A DNA stretch of 64,000 bases from Thermococcus barophilus MP (lineage in GTDB: Archaea > Methanobacteriota_B > Thermococci > Thermococcales > Thermococcaceae), in the NCBI RefSeq assembly GCF_000151105.2, contig NC_014804.1:310001-374000 (forward strand). The letters are read 5' to 3'. A model generated the notes under the pieces. It did not search any database. It saw nothing but the letters and a program-made list of their open reading frames with translations, and was not told the origin of the DNA. This document shows positions 9,213 through 18,871 of this stretch, one piece after another. Within the stretch, counting starts at the first letter, position 1; every line of letters starts with the position of its first letter. The translations under genes and the position numbers were made by a program.

Positions 9213-9878
9213 TTGAATAAGCGTCTTCTTGCTCTTGTGCTGACAATTATATTGATTGTAGTTCCCCTCGCTGTTGCTTTCTATGGGTATAATAATTACA
9301 CAAAAGTGATTGAGCCTCAGAGGAAGCCACTGGCAGTTAAACCTGTTGCGGTTCCCTTTGAGGGAAGGACATATCCAATTTTGCTTGAAAGTTATATCAC
9401 CGGTGACCCATTGGTGGATATAAACATGACATTGAGGAGCCCCTATGAAAGGGCGACTATAATCTTAGGAGACCCAAGTTTTAAAGACTGTAAAGGAAGC
9501 GAAGCCTGTATCTGGAGGGTTAGAACAGTTTCGGAGCTTGGAGCCACTATTGGGGCAGTATTTGGGGTTAAGTACTATGTTGAGGACATAATGAAAAGCG
9601 GCAGCAACAAAACGGCGGCATATAAAGCCGCCAAAGAGACTACTGAAAGAATTGATAACCGCTATCTTGCATTTATCCCCAAGGCCGAAATAGGGCTTGG
9701 ACTTATAGGAAACAAAAAGCATCTCTTGGTAATTTTAAAAGGCCCAAGAGAAGGTGCTGAAAAGAACAGAATTTACTGTCCAAAACCCGGAATTTTGGTA
9801 ATTGAAGGGACAACAGAAGACACATTGTTTGTTGAAGTTTTGCTCATAAAAACGATAATCTCATCTCAAGTTAAGTGA
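9213..9878 (+). CDS. Membrane-anchored extracellular protein of unknown function downstream of S-layer gene
   Basis: The 221-aa protein has an N-terminal hydrophobic segment (residues 5-25) acting as signal anchor. The remainder is predicted to be outside the cell and has one Cys pair (C-K-G-S-E-A-C) and another Cys near the C-terminus. No catalytic motif is recognised. The start is TTG 9213, supported by a strong GGAGGT SD 7 nt upstream. It lies 43 bp after the S-layer stop in the same direction, so a role at the envelope is a fair guess and nothing more. It overlaps the convergent radical SAM gene by 8 bp. Confidence 0.8.
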   Translation: MNKRLLALVLTIILIVVPLAVAFYGYNNYTKVIEPQRKPLAVKPVAVPFEGRTYPILLESYITGDPLVDINMTLRSPYERATIILGDPSFKDCKGSEACIWRVRTVSELGATIGAVFGVKYYVEDIMKSGSNKTAAYKAAKETTERIDNRYLAFIPKAEIGLGLIGNKKHLLVILKGPREGAEKNRIYCPKPGILVIEGTTEDTLFVEVLLIKTIISSQVK

Positions 9879-11616
9879 CCACTATTTCCCTGTACATTTC
9901 TTTCAGGTCTTTGTCCAATAGTGCTAAAAATTCCTCTTTGCTTTTAAATGGTCTTTTTGTGAGAATTTTTGTAACTCGTTTCCTGCCTATCCCCGGCAAA
10001 TAACTGAGGACTTTTGAGCTTTCCTTATTGACATTGATGGGGATGGGGATTCCAGTTATGCTCCTGAATCCATGATCGACAATCAAAACGTCGTAGAATT
10101 TATTGAGTTTTATCTGCTTGGGAATGCCGACAATCAGTGGATAACTCCCGATCTGCCTTCCGTAGGTCAGTCCATTCTCGTAGACTTCGGCTCTAACATC
10201 TCTTAATATTGTCCCAACCGGAGCAACCCGCTTGAGCATAGGTAAATCAATCTCATGCCTGATTTTGTACTTGTAATGTTTAATCAAATGCTTGTGTTTT
10301 TCTGTCTTAACTTTGTCTTTCATAAACCACAAAGGGGTTCCAGGAAACACAACCACCTGCCGAATGTTTATCCTCCTGACCATCAATCCATCATCAACCA
10401 ATCTCTTAAGAAACTGAAAGGTTATCTCATAGCTTTTCTTAGTTTCCCCAGGCAATCCGAAGATAATATTTATCCCGGGCAGAAGCCAAGGCATGCCATT
10501 ATATCCTCTCTTAGCTCCGATTTCATTGAGGATTTTTACAGCTTCGTAGGTTTCTTCGGCTGTAGTATTGAGGTTGTTTCTTTTAGCAACCTTTGGATCA
10601 GCCGTCTCTAATCCAAACGCAACCACATTCCCGGGGGTTCCATATTTTATCAGCGCTTTTGCAATTTTGATACTTTCTTCAGGATAATTTGCTATTACAG
10701 CTGGATTGGCATTATCAACGTGGAGCGTCTTTATATTTGGTGCAGCTTCCCTAATCCCCTTGAAGAGCTTTTCAACTGCCTCTGGATTTGGAACTGGAAC
10801 TCTTCCATTGGGTTCTGCCATGTATGAGAAGATACAGCTCTGTCTTCCAACGCGGAAGTGCCTAACACCAAGATCATATAGGACTTTAATCTCCTCAACT
10901 ATATCTCCGATAGGCCTGTCTTCAACTCTTTTATATCTCACGGGCTCTGTACAAAAGCTGCACCCTCCAATTCCCATAGCTTTTGGACAGCCTCTCTGGG
11001 TCTCTATCTCGACTATTACGAATTCAGGATAATCTGGAAACTGCTTAACTACTTCAGCACCAAGCAGAGCATAATCTCTAAGCTCACCATAAGTTCTGAA
11101 TCTAAAGGGGTCAGCATCTTTAGGGGTGGTCAAGAGATCATACAGAAAAGCCTCTAAATCTCCATAAACTATATGGTCAAAAATCTGGTCTGCAAGCATC
11201 AACTCGCGGGAGCTTATCCTTGTTCCTCCCTCATGAGCGGAACCCATGAAAGCGGGCCCGCCAAGGATTTTTGTGCCGTTAAAATGTTTCAAGAATCTGG
11301 CTACCTCTTCCACCTGTGATGGAACTGCGGAGAGGTATTTCCCTGGAGTGTGCAGACCACCGATGTAAACTATTAAATCTGCTTTTGAGAGTATTTCCCT
11401 GACCTTGAAGACGTTAGGGGTCTTGTTTTTTGTTTTTATCCCCTGCTCTCCCTCAAAGGTGAAGCGTAAATCATCAATGGTTAGATAGAAGATTTGAGCA
11501 TCCTTTCTTGCTTTCTTAATTGCCCCATATGCATAACGGGGATATATTCCTAAATAGGGAGGCACTCCAAGACCCGCTGGCTCATCAGTGTATCCATCAA
11601 CTATTGCAACTATCAT
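9871..11616 (-). CDS. COG1031-type radical SAM protein with C-terminal helix-hairpin-helix
   Basis: The 581-aa protein has an N-terminal Rossmann-like region (residues 1-180, cobalamin-binding-like fold possible but no D-x-H-x-x-G seen). The radical SAM region follows, with cysteines C210, C219 and C222 in R-G-C-P-K-A-M-G-I-G-G-C-S-F-C. The spacing is CX8CX2C, not the usual CX3CX2C. The TIM-barrel part includes G-L-E-T-A-D-P and a G-I-N-I-I-F-G-L-P-G-E-T stretch. Near residue 540 a helix-hairpin-helix (L-P-G-I-G-R-K-R-V) suggests nucleic-acid binding. The substrate is unknown. Single gene, convergent with the S-layer neighbour. Confidence 0.82.
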   Translation of the reverse strand: MIVAIVDGYTDEPAGLGVPPYLGIYPRYAYGAIKKARKDAQIFYLTIDDLRFTFEGEQGIKTKNKTPNVFKVREILSKADLIVYIGGLHTPGKYLSAVPSQVEEVARFLKHFNGTKILGGPAFMGSAHEGGTRISSRELMLADQIFDHIVYGDLEAFLYDLLTTPKDADPFRFRTYGELRDYALLGAEVVKQFPDYPEFVIVEIETQRGCPKAMGIGGCSFCTEPVRYKRVEDRPIGDIVEEIKVLYDLGVRHFRVGRQSCIFSYMAEPNGRVPVPNPEAVEKLFKGIREAAPNIKTLHVDNANPAVIANYPEESIKIAKALIKYGTPGNVVAFGLETADPKVAKRNNLNTTAEETYEAVKILNEIGAKRGYNGMPWLLPGINIIFGLPGETKKSYEITFQFLKRLVDDGLMVRRINIRQVVVFPGTPLWFMKDKVKTEKHKHLIKHYKYKIRHEIDLPMLKRVAPVGTILRDVRAEVYENGLTYGRQIGSYPLIVGIPKQIKLNKFYDVLIVDHGFRSITGIPIPINVNKESSKVLSYLPGIGRKRVTKILTKRPFKSKEEFLALLDKDLKEMYREIVVT

Positions 11617-11668
11617 GTTCGTGAGTTTAAGTGGAAGGTTTAAAAATTCACCGAAAGCTAAATGCTCT

Positions 11669-12511
11669 CTATGTGCCGGTTATAGAGCAGCCCAAAATTC
11701 CTTCTTTTCTCAAAAATTCTTCAATGTCTTTTATCTCCCAAATTGAAAGCTGAAAAACTCTCTTTTCGGCATGCGGGATCTTATCAAAGATCCTCCTAAT
11801 CTCTTTGAATTTTTCCTTTGTTAATTCCAGCATGTGATATGAGTCTTTCAGGGCTTTTGAAGCCTTTTTTCTCCGGTGCTGGAACAATGCCTTAACTAAG
11901 CTGTCATCAAGTTCGATCTGCTCTTCTTTGGGCTTTGGATTCAAGATTATCACTGCAGAATCGACTTTTGGTTTTGGATAGAATGCTCCCCTCCCGATTC
12001 TCTCAACAAGCTCAACATCTGCCTTTGCTTGAACCATAACTGATAGGCGAGAGTAGTTCTTGTCACCGGGCTTAGCAGTCATCCTCTGAGCAAATTCAAG
12101 CTGGTAAATAAGAACTGCCTTCTTAAAATCATATCTCAGAAATTTGAAGGTTATCGGAGATGATATCTGGTAAGGTAGATTTGAAACTATTTTATCGAAT
12201 TCAGGAAATTCGACTTTAAGCGCATCTCCACGAATTATTTCAACATTTTTCCAAGAGTATTCTTTTTGAAGGATCTCAACAAGACGAGAATCCTTCTCAA
12301 CTGCATAGACTTTCTTTGCATACTTACTCAATTCATCTGTCAGAAATCCCAATCCGGGACCAATTTCAAGAACGGTTTCATTTGCTTTTATTTCTGCCCT
12401 TTCAACTTCTCTTTTGATGATGTCATCAACTATTAAAAAATTCTGCCCCAAATCAGAATTTATTCTCAAATTGTATTTTGAAAGAAGAGAAAAAAGACGA
12501 GATTTAAGCAT
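11669..12511 (-). CDS. rsmA: 16S rRNA dimethyladenosine transferase (KsgA/Dim1)
   Basis: The 280-aa SAM-dependent methyltransferase dimethylates the two adjacent adenines at the 3' end of 16S rRNA. Visible motifs are D-L-G-Q-N-F-L (residues 20-26), motif I E-I-G-P-G-L-G-F-L-T (49-58), motif II A-V-E-K-D and the catalytic N-L-P-Y-Q-I-S-S-P. The family's C-terminal helical domain follows. It starts 2 bp after the DUF655 gene and is the last gene of the pus10/rpl21e/rpoF/DUF655/rsmA run, a conserved archaeal order. Confidence 0.96.
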   Translation of the reverse strand: MLKSRLFSLLSKYNLRINSDLGQNFLIVDDIIKREVERAEIKANETVLEIGPGLGFLTDELSKYAKKVYAVEKDSRLVEILQKEYSWKNVEIIRGDALKVEFPEFDKIVSNLPYQISSPITFKFLRYDFKKAVLIYQLEFAQRMTAKPGDKNYSRLSVMVQAKADVELVERIGRGAFYPKPKVDSAVIILNPKPKEEQIELDDSLVKALFQHRRKKASKALKDSYHMLELTKEKFKEIRRIFDKIPHAEKRVFQLSIWEIKDIEEFLRKEGILGCSITGT

Positions 12512-12513
12512 CT

Positions 12514-13137
12514 CTACTCCCTGAATAGTCTGTTATGTCCAACAAAGAGTCTGTATCTATCTTTGCCCTGAAGTTCATCGAGGATTCTTTTGGCTATCAT
12601 TTTGACTGGATCAGGAAGACCTTTGACTCTGTGTCTCAAGTCCTCAAAGCTTTCAAATGGTTGTCTTTGCCTCTCTTCAATAATCTCCCACATGTGCTTT
12701 TTTCCAATTCCTGGTAAAAGCTCCAAGCTGTGCAGTCTATTCGTTATAGGTGGGGCGATATTAAAAAACCTTATAAATCTATGCTCGTTGTTTTTCACGA
12801 TTTCTTCGACAACATACGGCAACTCAGCTTTTGCAGTCGGTGTCAGGTCTTCATATCTGAGCTTTCTGTTTATCATGAGGATTTTATCCCTCTGACCTTT
12901 TCCTATGAAGACTCTCTCATATAGCATTAAATCCGCTTTTGGAACAACCTCAAGAAGCGTAAAAGCCTTCTCTCCTATGACTTGAGCAACGGGCTTATTG
13001 TCTCTCTTCATTCTAAAGTGTTCCATATCGATGTAACCAGTGGGCAAGTAGTCCAATACATAGGCATACTCTTCATACTCTGTGTTTCTTTTCTTTTTTA
13101 TGCTCTGCATATATGAGTGCTTCCTATAATAATCCAT
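12514..13137 (-). CDS. DUF655 family protein with helix-hairpin-helix
   Basis: The 207-aa basic protein, archaeal DUF655 (COG1491), has an N-terminal OB-like region (Y-A-Y-V-L-D-Y-L-P-T-G) and a C-terminal helix-hairpin-helix (L-L-P-G-I-G-K-K-H-M-W). It probably binds RNA or DNA; the constant position beside rsmA suggests ribosome biogenesis. I chose ATG 13137, not the longer ORF from 13164. A GGGGGAG SD lies just before 13137, and a TATA-like AAGTATAAAA (minus strand, about 13171-13180) would start the RNA between the two ATGs. Confidence 0.87.
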   Translation of the reverse strand: MDYYRKHSYMQSIKKKRNTEYEEYAYVLDYLPTGYIDMEHFRMKRDNKPVAQVIGEKAFTLLEVVPKADLMLYERVFIGKGQRDKILMINRKLRYEDLTPTAKAELPYVVEEIVKNNEHRFIRFFNIAPPITNRLHSLELLPGIGKKHMWEIIEERQRQPFESFEDLRHRVKGLPDPVKMIAKRILDELQGKDRYRLFVGHNRLFRE

Positions 13138-13230
13138 TTTCTCTCCCCCAGAAAATATACACATAGGAGGTTTTTATACTTTTGTCTGCTTTCTCGTAGA
13201 AAAGTATAGGGCAGAAAAGATTAAAAAAGA

Positions 13231-13593
13231 TCACTCTCTGTATTCGTCGAGTATCTTAATTATCTCTTCAGCTTCTTCCTTGGTTGGCATGTAGTCCTCT
13301 TTGGCAAATATGACTCTGATGTCTATGTAGTCTTCTGGCATTATATCAACTATTTTTGCTGCCAGTCTTTCGTCCATCCACTCAAATGCAGAAATGAGCC
13401 TGTCTTTGAGCTCTTTTGCCTGTTCTGAAGTGACTTTTGCAAATCTTTCTGCATGTTCAAGGCTTATCCTCGCTTCATAAAACATCGGTTCCTCTGGGTT
13501 CTCCTTTAATCCTTCCTCTCTCCTTTTCAGTAGTATCTCTTTTGTTTCTGCAATTGTTAAATAGTGCTCTTCAAGCTTTTTCCTTCCTATCAT
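13231..13593 (-). CDS. rpoF: DNA-directed RNA polymerase subunit F (Rpb4 homologue)
   Basis: The 120-aa helical acidic protein corresponds to archaeal Rpo4/RpoF. It pairs with Rpo7 (RpoE) to form the polymerase stalk used in open-complex formation and RNA binding. The family pattern of a helical N-terminus (I-A-E-T-K-E-I-L), a central A-x-R-F-A-K and a C-terminal HRDC-like region (I-M-P-E-D-Y-I-D-I-R-V-I-F-A-K-E) is visible. It starts 6 bp after rpl21e. Confidence 0.95.
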   Translation of the reverse strand: MIGRKKLEEHYLTIAETKEILLKRREEGLKENPEEPMFYEARISLEHAERFAKVTSEQAKELKDRLISAFEWMDERLAAKIVDIMPEDYIDIRVIFAKEDYMPTKEEAEEIIKILDEYRE

Positions 13594-13599
13594 TTTAGG

Positions 13600-13893
13600 T
13601 CACTTCTGGGGTCTTAAGTGAACTGGATGGATAAAGAACGTCTTAACCTTTCCACCATCGGTTATCTGGACGATATATGCATCGCCCCTCTTTCCTACGA
13701 CGGTTCCTGTTCTTCCATGGAATCTTGGATCCGGCATGCCTTTGTGATAGCTTGGCTCAATTACGATATGGACTTTCTGCCCGACCTCAAACTCTTGGAG
13801 GAATCTCGTGAGTGGGGGGAGTCCTCTTCTCCTCGGGTGTTTGCTAAGCTTACCTCTTGTCTTCCTCCTAAAGCTGTGTGCTTTTTGGACCAT
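13600..13893 (-). CDS. rpl21e: 50S ribosomal protein L21e
   Basis: The 97-aa basic ribosomal protein has [13 protein letters not shown] at its N-terminus and the SH3-like segment with [14 protein letters not shown]. Start: an in-frame GTG at 13902 sits inside the SD (AGAGGTGA), so ATG 13893 is the real start. A TATA-like TTTATAAACG around 14011-14020 on the minus strand, about 120 bp upstream, would give this operon segment its own promoter with a long leader. Followed by rpoF. Confidence 0.96.
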   Translation of the reverse strand: MVQKAHSFRRKTRGKLSKHPRRRGLPPLTRFLQEFEVGQKVHIVIEPSYHKGMPDPRFHGRTGTVVGKRGDAYIVQITDGGKVKTFFIHPVHLRPQK

Positions 13894-14027
13894 ATCAATC
13901 ACCTCTTAGAGTTTTAATTAAATTTCGAGGATTTAGGAATTTACAATTTTAGGTTTGCTTTTCAGCGAAAGGGTCTTTCCCCAAGTGTCATAAGCTCATT
14001 TACATAAGCGTTTATAAAGTTTTCACC

Positions 14028-15203
14028 TTAATCATCCAGGATGTTCAGCACATCTAACTTTTCACACCATGCTTTCTTTCCCAGGATTTCTGAGACTGAA
14101 GGAGTTGTTCTACCATTATCCCCAGAGATAAGTTCCTTAATATACAAACCGCCATCTGTGATTAATCTAAGCTTGAGGTGTTTTTTATCAACAATTTCTG
14201 CTTTAACATCATAAACTTTTCTAACCCTTACAATGTCAGCTCTTCTTCTGAGAACTCTTCTTGGAGTTCTTTGGTAAATTGTGCAATTTTGGAGCTTTTC
14301 TACAACTCTCTTCACATCTTCTTCTGTTATGCCTTCTTCAACATAAACAAGAGCTTCGTATTCTTTTTTGTGATTGCTCGTAAGTATCTTCTCCATTTCT
14401 TCTCTTGTTATGAATTTTAAATCTAACACCTCAACCTTTTTGCTCTGATTAATTTCTTGGGCAATCTTTTCCAAGTCAATTTTCCTCTTTATTGGCTTTT
14501 TTATTTCCACAACAAAAGGTCTCCCATTACCAAGCATTCTAACGTCAACATCCTCTCTCCCAGCTCCATGGAAGATGCACTTACCTTTTGTTGCTTTTGA
14601 AAATGGTCTGCAGATTATCGAAGCAACACTCTCTTTAAATCCCTTTAGTGGCGTCTGGGGAATGCCTCTTACAAGCTTTCTATACCTTCCATAAATGTAT
14701 AGGGGCTTTATCTGGAGTTCAGTCCTCTCATTATATGGGTCAATAATAAAGACCACATCAGGATCTTCTTTATTAACGGGCTTTTGAAGTAGAACTTCAA
14801 GAAACTTTCCCACTTCCCGGTTAAGCTCTCTATTAATTGGCTCGGCAAATTCTAACCCGAATTCCTCCCAGAGCTGCTTTTCTTTTTCCAGAATTTCTTT
14901 TGGAAATCTTGAGCCCACAAGAAAGCTTTCAAACTCAAGCCCAAGTTTTTGAGCCTTATCATAGCACAACCTCGCAAGATATTCAGTCTTTTTGAATATA
15001 TTTCCACAGAGCTCGCATTTTTCTGGCTCCCCAAAAGTAGGCAACCCTTCTGCTTCTCGCTTCATATTGAGTACTAATCTAATTGATTTACCCCTGATAT
15101 AGTTGGTGCTCTTTCCTAACCTCCCAAATAACCTTCCAAGGCAGTTGTTGCACAGGCTGTGCTTTTCTAAGATTTTTTCTGATTTTTCAAGTATCACTCT
15201 CAT
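14028..15203 (-). CDS. pus10: tRNA pseudouridine(54/55) synthase Pus10
   Basis: The 391-aa protein makes pseudouridine 54 and 55 in archaeal tRNA. The N-terminal THUMP-containing domain has a zinc site (C-N-N-C-L-G-R, C-E-L-C-G). The catalytic domain has the conserved G-A-G-R-E-D-V-D-V-R-M-L-G-N-G-R-P-F segment with the nucleophilic Asp. The C-terminal part has Q-R-T-P-R-R-V-L-R-R-R-A-D. ATG 15203 is preceded by GGTG; the GTG at 15206 is only part of that signal. First gene of the leftward information-processing run. Confidence 0.95.
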   Translation of the reverse strand: MRVILEKSEKILEKHSLCNNCLGRLFGRLGKSTNYIRGKSIRLVLNMKREAEGLPTFGEPEKCELCGNIFKKTEYLARLCYDKAQKLGLEFESFLVGSRFPKEILEKEKQLWEEFGLEFAEPINRELNREVGKFLEVLLQKPVNKEDPDVVFIIDPYNERTELQIKPLYIYGRYRKLVRGIPQTPLKGFKESVASIICRPFSKATKGKCIFHGAGREDVDVRMLGNGRPFVVEIKKPIKRKIDLEKIAQEINQSKKVEVLDLKFITREEMEKILTSNHKKEYEALVYVEEGITEEDVKRVVEKLQNCTIYQRTPRRVLRRRADIVRVRKVYDVKAEIVDKKHLKLRLITDGGLYIKELISGDNGRTTPSVSEILGKKAWCEKLDVLNILDD

Positions 15204-15300
15204 CACCTGTCAAATGTTCAATATGAAAGGGTTTTTCAGCTTTTAATATGTCATCTGTCTAACCTTAATCTTTATATTTTAATGCCTTCAATTAGCTTTG

Positions 15301-15600
15301 ATGCCAATGATGACTCGAAGGCAGAAAATAATAAAGCTTTTGGAGGAAAGGGATTACAGCGTTAGCGAATTAGCCACGATGCTCGATATGAGAGGAAAAG
15401 GTAGTAAAAAGGCAGTTCTTGAAGATTTAAAAGCGGTTGCTAAAATTGTTAGAAGGGAGGGGAAAGTTCTGCTTATCCAGCCTGCAATTTGCAGAAAGTG
15501 TGGCTTTGTATTTAGGGCTGAAATAAACATTCCCTCTAAATGCCCAAAATGCAAGTCTCAATGGATTGAGGAACCGAGGTTCAAGATAGAGGTGAGGTGA
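15301..15600 (+). CDS. HTH-zinc-ribbon predicted transcriptional regulator (COG3357 type)
   Basis: The protein of about 99 aa has an N-terminal winged-helix-like half (Q-K-I-I-K-L-L-E-E, then V-S-E-L-A-T-M-L). The C-terminal zinc ribbon has C-R-K-C-G-F-V-F and C-P-K-C-K-S-Q-W-I. It matches the archaeal family of predicted HTH regulators with a C-terminal zinc ribbon. A TATA-like TTTATATTTT at 15271-15280 is about 27 bp before ATG 15301 and there is no SD, so the mRNA is probably leaderless. Five bases separate it from gatD, which makes an operon with gatDE likely. Targets unknown. Confidence 0.82.
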   Translation: MPMMTRRQKIIKLLEERDYSVSELATMLDMRGKGSKKAVLEDLKAVAKIVRREGKVLLIQPAICRKCGFVFRAEINIPSKCPKCKSQWIEEPRFKIEVR

Positions 15601-15604
15601 TACC

Positions 15605-16924
15605 ATGAAAAAAGTGGAGGTCTTTATGAAGAAAAGGGGAATAAATCCAGGAGATTACGTCGAAGTTGTTGAGAAAGAAAATGGGAATCACAGCATTTAT
15701 AGAGGCTTAGTAATGCCTCCTTATGAACTTTCAGAGGGAGAAACACTCACATTAAAGCTCGACAATGGCTACAACATCGGGATTCTTGTTGATCAGATAG
15801 TTGAGATTAAAGTTCTTGAGAAAGCTAAGCCACGAGAAGTGAGAGAGTTCAAAGCTCTTTTGCCTAAGAAGCCAAACCTGCCAAATGTCACTATCTTTGG
15901 AACAGGTGGGACCATCGCATCAAAAATTGATTATAAAACCGGTGCTGTCCATCCAGCGTTTACAGCTGAGGAATTAGCTTTAGCTGTTCCAGAGATATTT
16001 GAAATTGCAAACATAACACCAAAGCTCATCATGAACATCCTTAGTGAAGATATGAAACCAGAATATTGGGTTAAAATCGCTCATGAAGTTGCCAAGGCTT
16101 TGAATGAAGGCGAGGATGGAGTGATTATTGGACATGGAACAGATACAATGGGATACACTGCGGCGGCATTGAGCTTCATGCTGAGAGATTTGGGAAAGCC
16201 CGTTATTTTAGTTGGTGCACAGAGGAGCAGTGATAGACCCTCAAGTGATGCTGCTATGAACCTTATCTGCTCTGTCAGAATGGCCACTGCCGATTTTGGA
16301 GAGGTAGCAGTGGTCATGCACGGAGAAACGGGCGATACCTATTGCTTGGCTCACAGGGGCACAAAGGTTAGGAAGATGCACACCTCAAGAAGAGATGCGT
16401 TTAGGAGCATAAACGATATTCCAATAGCAAAGATTTGGAGCAATGGAAGGATTGAGTTTCTCAGGGATGACTATAGGAAAAGAACCGAGACCGATGTGTG
16501 GGTGGATGATAAGATTGAGGAGAAAGTTGCTCTCATAAAGTCGTTTCCAGGAATGCAGAGTGAAATCATTGATTTCCTCGTTGATAAGGGATACAAGGGC
16601 ATTGTTATTGAGGGCACGGGTTTGGGACACACTCCAACTCACATAATTCCAAGTATTGAAAGGGCAGTCCAGGAGGGGGTTGCTGTCTGCATGACAAGCC
16701 AGTGTCTTTACGGAAGGGTCAACCTGAATGTCTATTCAACTGGTAGAAAGCTTCTCAAAGCTGGAGTTATCCCATGTGAAGATATGCTCCCAGAAACTGC
16801 CTATGTGAAGCTAATTTGGGTTCTTGGACACACTCAGAACCTCGAGGAAGTCAGAAAGATGATGCTAACGAACTATGCAGGTGAGATTACACCTTACACA
16901 AGATTTGATACATATCTGAGGTGA
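15605..16924 (+). CDS. gatD: Glu-tRNA(Gln) amidotransferase subunit D
   Basis: The 439-aa asparaginase-like subunit of the archaeal GatDE complex hydrolyses glutamine and hands ammonia to GatE for conversion of Glu-tRNA(Gln) to Gln-tRNA(Gln). An N-terminal small domain (residues 1-85) precedes the asparaginase fold. That fold has G-T-G-G-T-I-A-S-K near residue 99 (first catalytic Thr) and H-G-T-D-T-M-G-Y near 174 (second Thr and Asp). The family's length is normal. Its TGA overlaps the gatE start region. Confidence 0.97.
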   Translation: MKKVEVFMKKRGINPGDYVEVVEKENGNHSIYRGLVMPPYELSEGETLTLKLDNGYNIGILVDQIVEIKVLEKAKPREVREFKALLPKKPNLPNVTIFGTGGTIASKIDYKTGAVHPAFTAEELALAVPEIFEIANITPKLIMNILSEDMKPEYWVKIAHEVAKALNEGEDGVIIGHGTDTMGYTAAALSFMLRDLGKPVILVGAQRSSDRPSSDAAMNLICSVRMATADFGEVAVVMHGETGDTYCLAHRGTKVRKMHTSRRDAFRSINDIPIAKIWSNGRIEFLRDDYRKRTETDVWVDDKIEEKVALIKSFPGMQSEIIDFLVDKGYKGIVIEGTGLGHTPTHIIPSIERAVQEGVAVCMTSQCLYGRVNLNVYSTGRKLLKAGVIPCEDMLPETAYVKLIWVLGHTQNLEEVRKMMLTNYAGEITPYTRFDTYLR

Positions 16925-16929
16925 TGACA

Positions 16930-18813
16930 ATGGAACTTAATTACAAAGAGATTGGTCTTAAAGTAGGTTTGGAAATTCACAGACAGCTTGACACTAAAAA
17001 ACTGTTTTCACCTGTACCAAGTGAGCTTCATGAAGAAGTTGATTTTACATTTCAGAGAAGGTTGAGGCCAACGATGAGCGAGCTTGGCGAGATTGACCAG
17101 GCAGCTTTGGAAGAATTCAAAAAGGGAAAGACTTACGTTTACGAAGGAAACTACAAGTTCAGCGATCTGGTTTACATGGATGAGGAGCCTCCCCACATGC
17201 CGGACGAAGAAGCCTTAAGAGTTGCTCTTCAAATTGCATATCTTCTCAACGCTACCCCAGTTGATGAGGTTCACTTCATGCGTAAAATCGTCATTGATGG
17301 TTCCAACGTTTCGGGCTTCCAGAGAACTGCGATAATAGCAATGAATGGAAAGGTTGACACTCCATGGGGAAGCGTTGGAATTCCGACAATCTGTCTGGAG
17401 GAAGATGCTGCAAGGATAATTGAGAGAAAAGATGGTAAAGTGATTTACAGGATAGACCGTTTGGGAATCCCATTAGTTGAAATTGCAACAACTCCGGACA
17501 TTCACCACCCAGAACAAGCAAAGGTGGTTGCCAAATATATTGGTGATGCCTTGAGGGCAACAAGGAAAGTCAAAAGAGGACTCGGAACAATCAGACAGGA
17601 CCTGAACGTTTCAATTAAAGGCGGTGCAAGGATTGAGATTAAAGGCGTTCAAGAGCTGGACATGATACCTATCATAATTGAGCGCGAAGTTATAAGGCAG
17701 TTAAACCTTCTCAGGATTCGTGATGAACTCAAAAAGAGAGGTGTAAATGAGGAAGAGCTGAAGGAAGAATTCTATGATGTTACCGATATATTCGAGAACA
17801 CCCAATCAAAGATTATTGCGAGGGCAATTAAGAAGGGTGGAAAGGTTTTGGCATTAAAGCTTCCAAAGTTCAGAGGGTTAATCGGCTATGAAATTCAGCC
17901 GGGAAGGAGATTAGGAACGGAAATGGCAGATAGGGCGAAGAAATACGTTAAGGGAATATTCCACATTGATGAACTGCCCAATTATGGGATTACGCAGGAA
18001 GAAGTTGATGCAATCATTGAGAGACTTGGCTTAGGAGAGCAGGATGCTTTTGTTTTAGTTGCAGCTGAGGAGGAAATAGCCAAGAAGGCTTTGAGAGAAG
18101 TCCTTCAGAGGGCTAAGGAAGCACTGTATGGCGTTCCTGAGGAGACAAGGAGAGCCCTGCCAGATGGGAACACCCAATACATGCGTCCACTGCCGGGTAA
18201 AGCAAGAATGTATCCAGAGACAGATATTCCACCTATACTCATAACGAAAGAGATGAAGGAGGAAATTCTTGCAAATCTTCCAGAGCTTCCACAGGCTAAG
18301 GTTGAGCGCTATGTCAGGGAGTTCAAGATTGACAAGAGCTTAGCTAAAACGCTGGTCGATGATGAAAGGGATGAGCTGTTTGAGGAGCTTATTGGAATGG
18401 GGGTTAAGCCTTCATTAGCTGCGTCAATCCTTGTGGTTGTCCTCAAAGGTCTGAAGAAAGAAGTTCCAATTGATAACATAACTGATGAGCATATCAAGGA
18501 GGCATTTAAGCTTTACCTTGACAACAAGATTGCCAAAGAGGCATTTGAAGAGATATTCAAGGAATTAGCTTTGCATCCGGAGAAATCACCATTCCAAGTT
18601 GCTGAAGAAAAAGGACTTACCCTTCTCAGCCCCGAGGAAGTGGAAAAGATAATTGACGAAATAATCCAACAGAACATTGATGTTATCAAAGCTAAGGGAA
18701 TGGGAGCAATGGGTATGATAATGGGAAGGGCCATGGCAAAGCTCAGGGGTAAGGCTGACGGTAAGCTTGTCAGCCAACTGGTCAGGAAAAAGATTCAGGA
18801 ACTGAGTTCTTAG
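16930..18813 (+). CDS. gatE: Glu-tRNA(Gln) amidotransferase subunit E
   Basis: The 627-aa subunit activates and amidates Glu on tRNA(Gln). It has the GatB/E cradle fold with [10 protein letters not shown] near the N-terminus and [11 protein letters not shown]. An AspRS-like insertion follows, then the C-terminal YqeY-like tail domain. ATG 16930 is preferred because the GAGGTGAT SD at 16918-16925 lies just upstream; GTG 16921 and ATG 16924 fall inside that SD. Works as a heterotetramer with GatD. Confidence 0.97.
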   Translation: MELNYKEIGLKVGLEIHRQLDTKKLFSPVPSELHEEVDFTFQRRLRPTMSELGEIDQAALEEFKKGKTYVYEGNYKFSDLVYMDEEPPHMPDEEALRVALQIAYLLNATPVDEVHFMRKIVIDGSNVSGFQRTAIIAMNGKVDTPWGSVGIPTICLEEDAARIIERKDGKVIYRIDRLGIPLVEIATTPDIHHPEQAKVVAKYIGDALRATRKVKRGLGTIRQDLNVSIKGGARIEIKGVQELDMIPIIIEREVIRQLNLLRIRDELKKRGVNEEELKEEFYDVTDIFENTQSKIIARAIKKGGKVLALKLPKFRGLIGYEIQPGRRLGTEMADRAKKYVKGIFHIDELPNYGITQEEVDAIIERLGLGEQDAFVLVAAEEEIAKKALREVLQRAKEALYGVPEETRRALPDGNTQYMRPLPGKARMYPETDIPPILITKEMKEEILANLPELPQAKVERYVREFKIDKSLAKTLVDDERDELFEELIGMGVKPSLAASILVVVLKGLKKEVPIDNITDEHIKEAFKLYLDNKIAKEAFEEIFKELALHPEKSPFQVAEEKGLTLLSPEEVEKIIDEIIQQNIDVIKAKGMGAMGMIMGRAMAKLRGKADGKLVSQLVRKKIQELSS

Positions 18814-18871
18814 CTTTTCCTTTCTTCAATAAATTTTTAAATACCAATATCTAAAGTAATTTGGTGAGCAA

